A program made the position numbers and the translations under genes. The notes beneath the pieces are model-generated. The model did not search any database. It saw nothing but the letters and a program-made list of their open reading frames with translations, and was not told the DNA's origin. Positions 5,751-5,840 of a DNA stretch of 5,840 nucleotides are shown in pieces. The stretch is from Frankiaceae bacterium (GTDB lineage Bacteria > Actinomycetota > Actinomycetes > Mycobacteriales > SCTD01). The first letter of the stretch is position 1, and the number at the start of each line of letters is the position of its first letter. Location of the stretch: NCBI GenBank assembly GCA_026786045.1, contig JAJAYV010000097.1, positions 1 to 5,840 of the forward strand. The letters run 5' to 3'.

Positions 5751-5840
5751 GGGTGCTCCTAGAGGATGAGGTGGTCGCGTTAACGACCGTTCACGTGAGT
5801 GTAGGTCAGCCGCTCAGGGCCATCGTCCGCAGTGCTACCG
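5751..5840 (-). promoter_or_regulatory. Thiolase upstream region with possible TetR-type operator
   Basis: Minus-strand AGGAG at 5756-5760, five bases before the ATG, is a good ribosome binding site. Farther up, GTTAACGACCGTTCAC (5779-5794, plus strand) is a dyad: AACG and CGTT are perfect inverted arms around AC, and the flanks GT/AC continue the symmetry with one mismatched pair. Such AACG-NN-CGTT dyads are typical of TetR-family operators, which often control fatty-acid genes. TACACT (5803-5798, minus) could be a -10 box that starts transcription at the dyad, or CTGACC (5809-5804) could be a -35 box with a -10 inside the dyad. Either way the dyad would overlap the promoter. No gene starts in these 90 bases. 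Confidence 0.45.

Noticed and set aside
4638..5762. Plus-strand open frame (374 codons) opposite the thiolase
   Set aside because: It mirrors the thiolase codons, is His/Arg/Gly-rich without domains, and the opposite strand has all the thiolase catalytic residues.

Overview
The window is high-GC DNA from an actinobacterium. The best evidence is gene order and protein identity. A CrgA septation protein is divergent from a DUF881 membrane protein, which is followed by a class E sortase, a tiny conserved membrane protein and a PabA/TrpG-type glutamine amidotransferase. From memory, this matches the conserved actinobacterial neighbourhood (crgA, DUF881, pabA/trpG, then pknB) that lies near oriC in mycobacteria and has sortase E genes in Streptomyces. 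The CrgA sequence looks closer to the Streptomyces/Frankiales type than to the mycobacterial type. I cannot name the genus.

Layout from left to right. (1) At 1-380 (minus) is the N-terminal part of pabA, cut by the window edge. (2) At 384-2460 (minus) is a FadD-type acyl-CoA ligase with an unusual basic, Pro/Ala-rich C-terminal tail that contains six 18-bp repeats. (3) At 2529-2702 (minus) is a 57-residue single-pass membrane protein. (4) At 2704-3381 (minus) is a class E sortase. (5) At 3378-4151 (minus) is a DUF881 protein. (6) At 4209-4469 (plus) is crgA, divergent from (5) across 57 bases. (7) At 4470-4607 is a convergent intergenic region with two strong hairpins. (8) At 4608-5750 (minus) is a complete thiolase. 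(9) At 5751-5840 is the thiolase leader, with a clear ribosome binding site and an AACG/CGTT dyad that could be a TetR-type operator.

The minus-strand genes from DUF881 to pabA look like one transcription unit. DUF881 and sortase overlap by four bases (GTGA). Sortase to the small protein, and ligase to pabA, are each joined as TGA-G-GTG. Only the small protein and the ligase are separated, by 68 bases. The core genes concern septation and the cell surface (CrgA, DUF881, sortase) plus folate or tryptophan precursor synthesis (PabA). The two fatty-acid genes, ligase and thiolase, flank this core and could act in the same acyl-CoA pathway, but nothing in the sequence ties them together beyond position.

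I found no RNA genes, insertion sequences, CRISPR arrays or phage genes. The long plus-strand open frames opposite the real genes are GC-driven shadows. I see no convincing new multi-gene system. The oddest elements are the repeat-tailed ligase placed inside a conserved cell-division/sortase locus and the intergenic hairpin pair.
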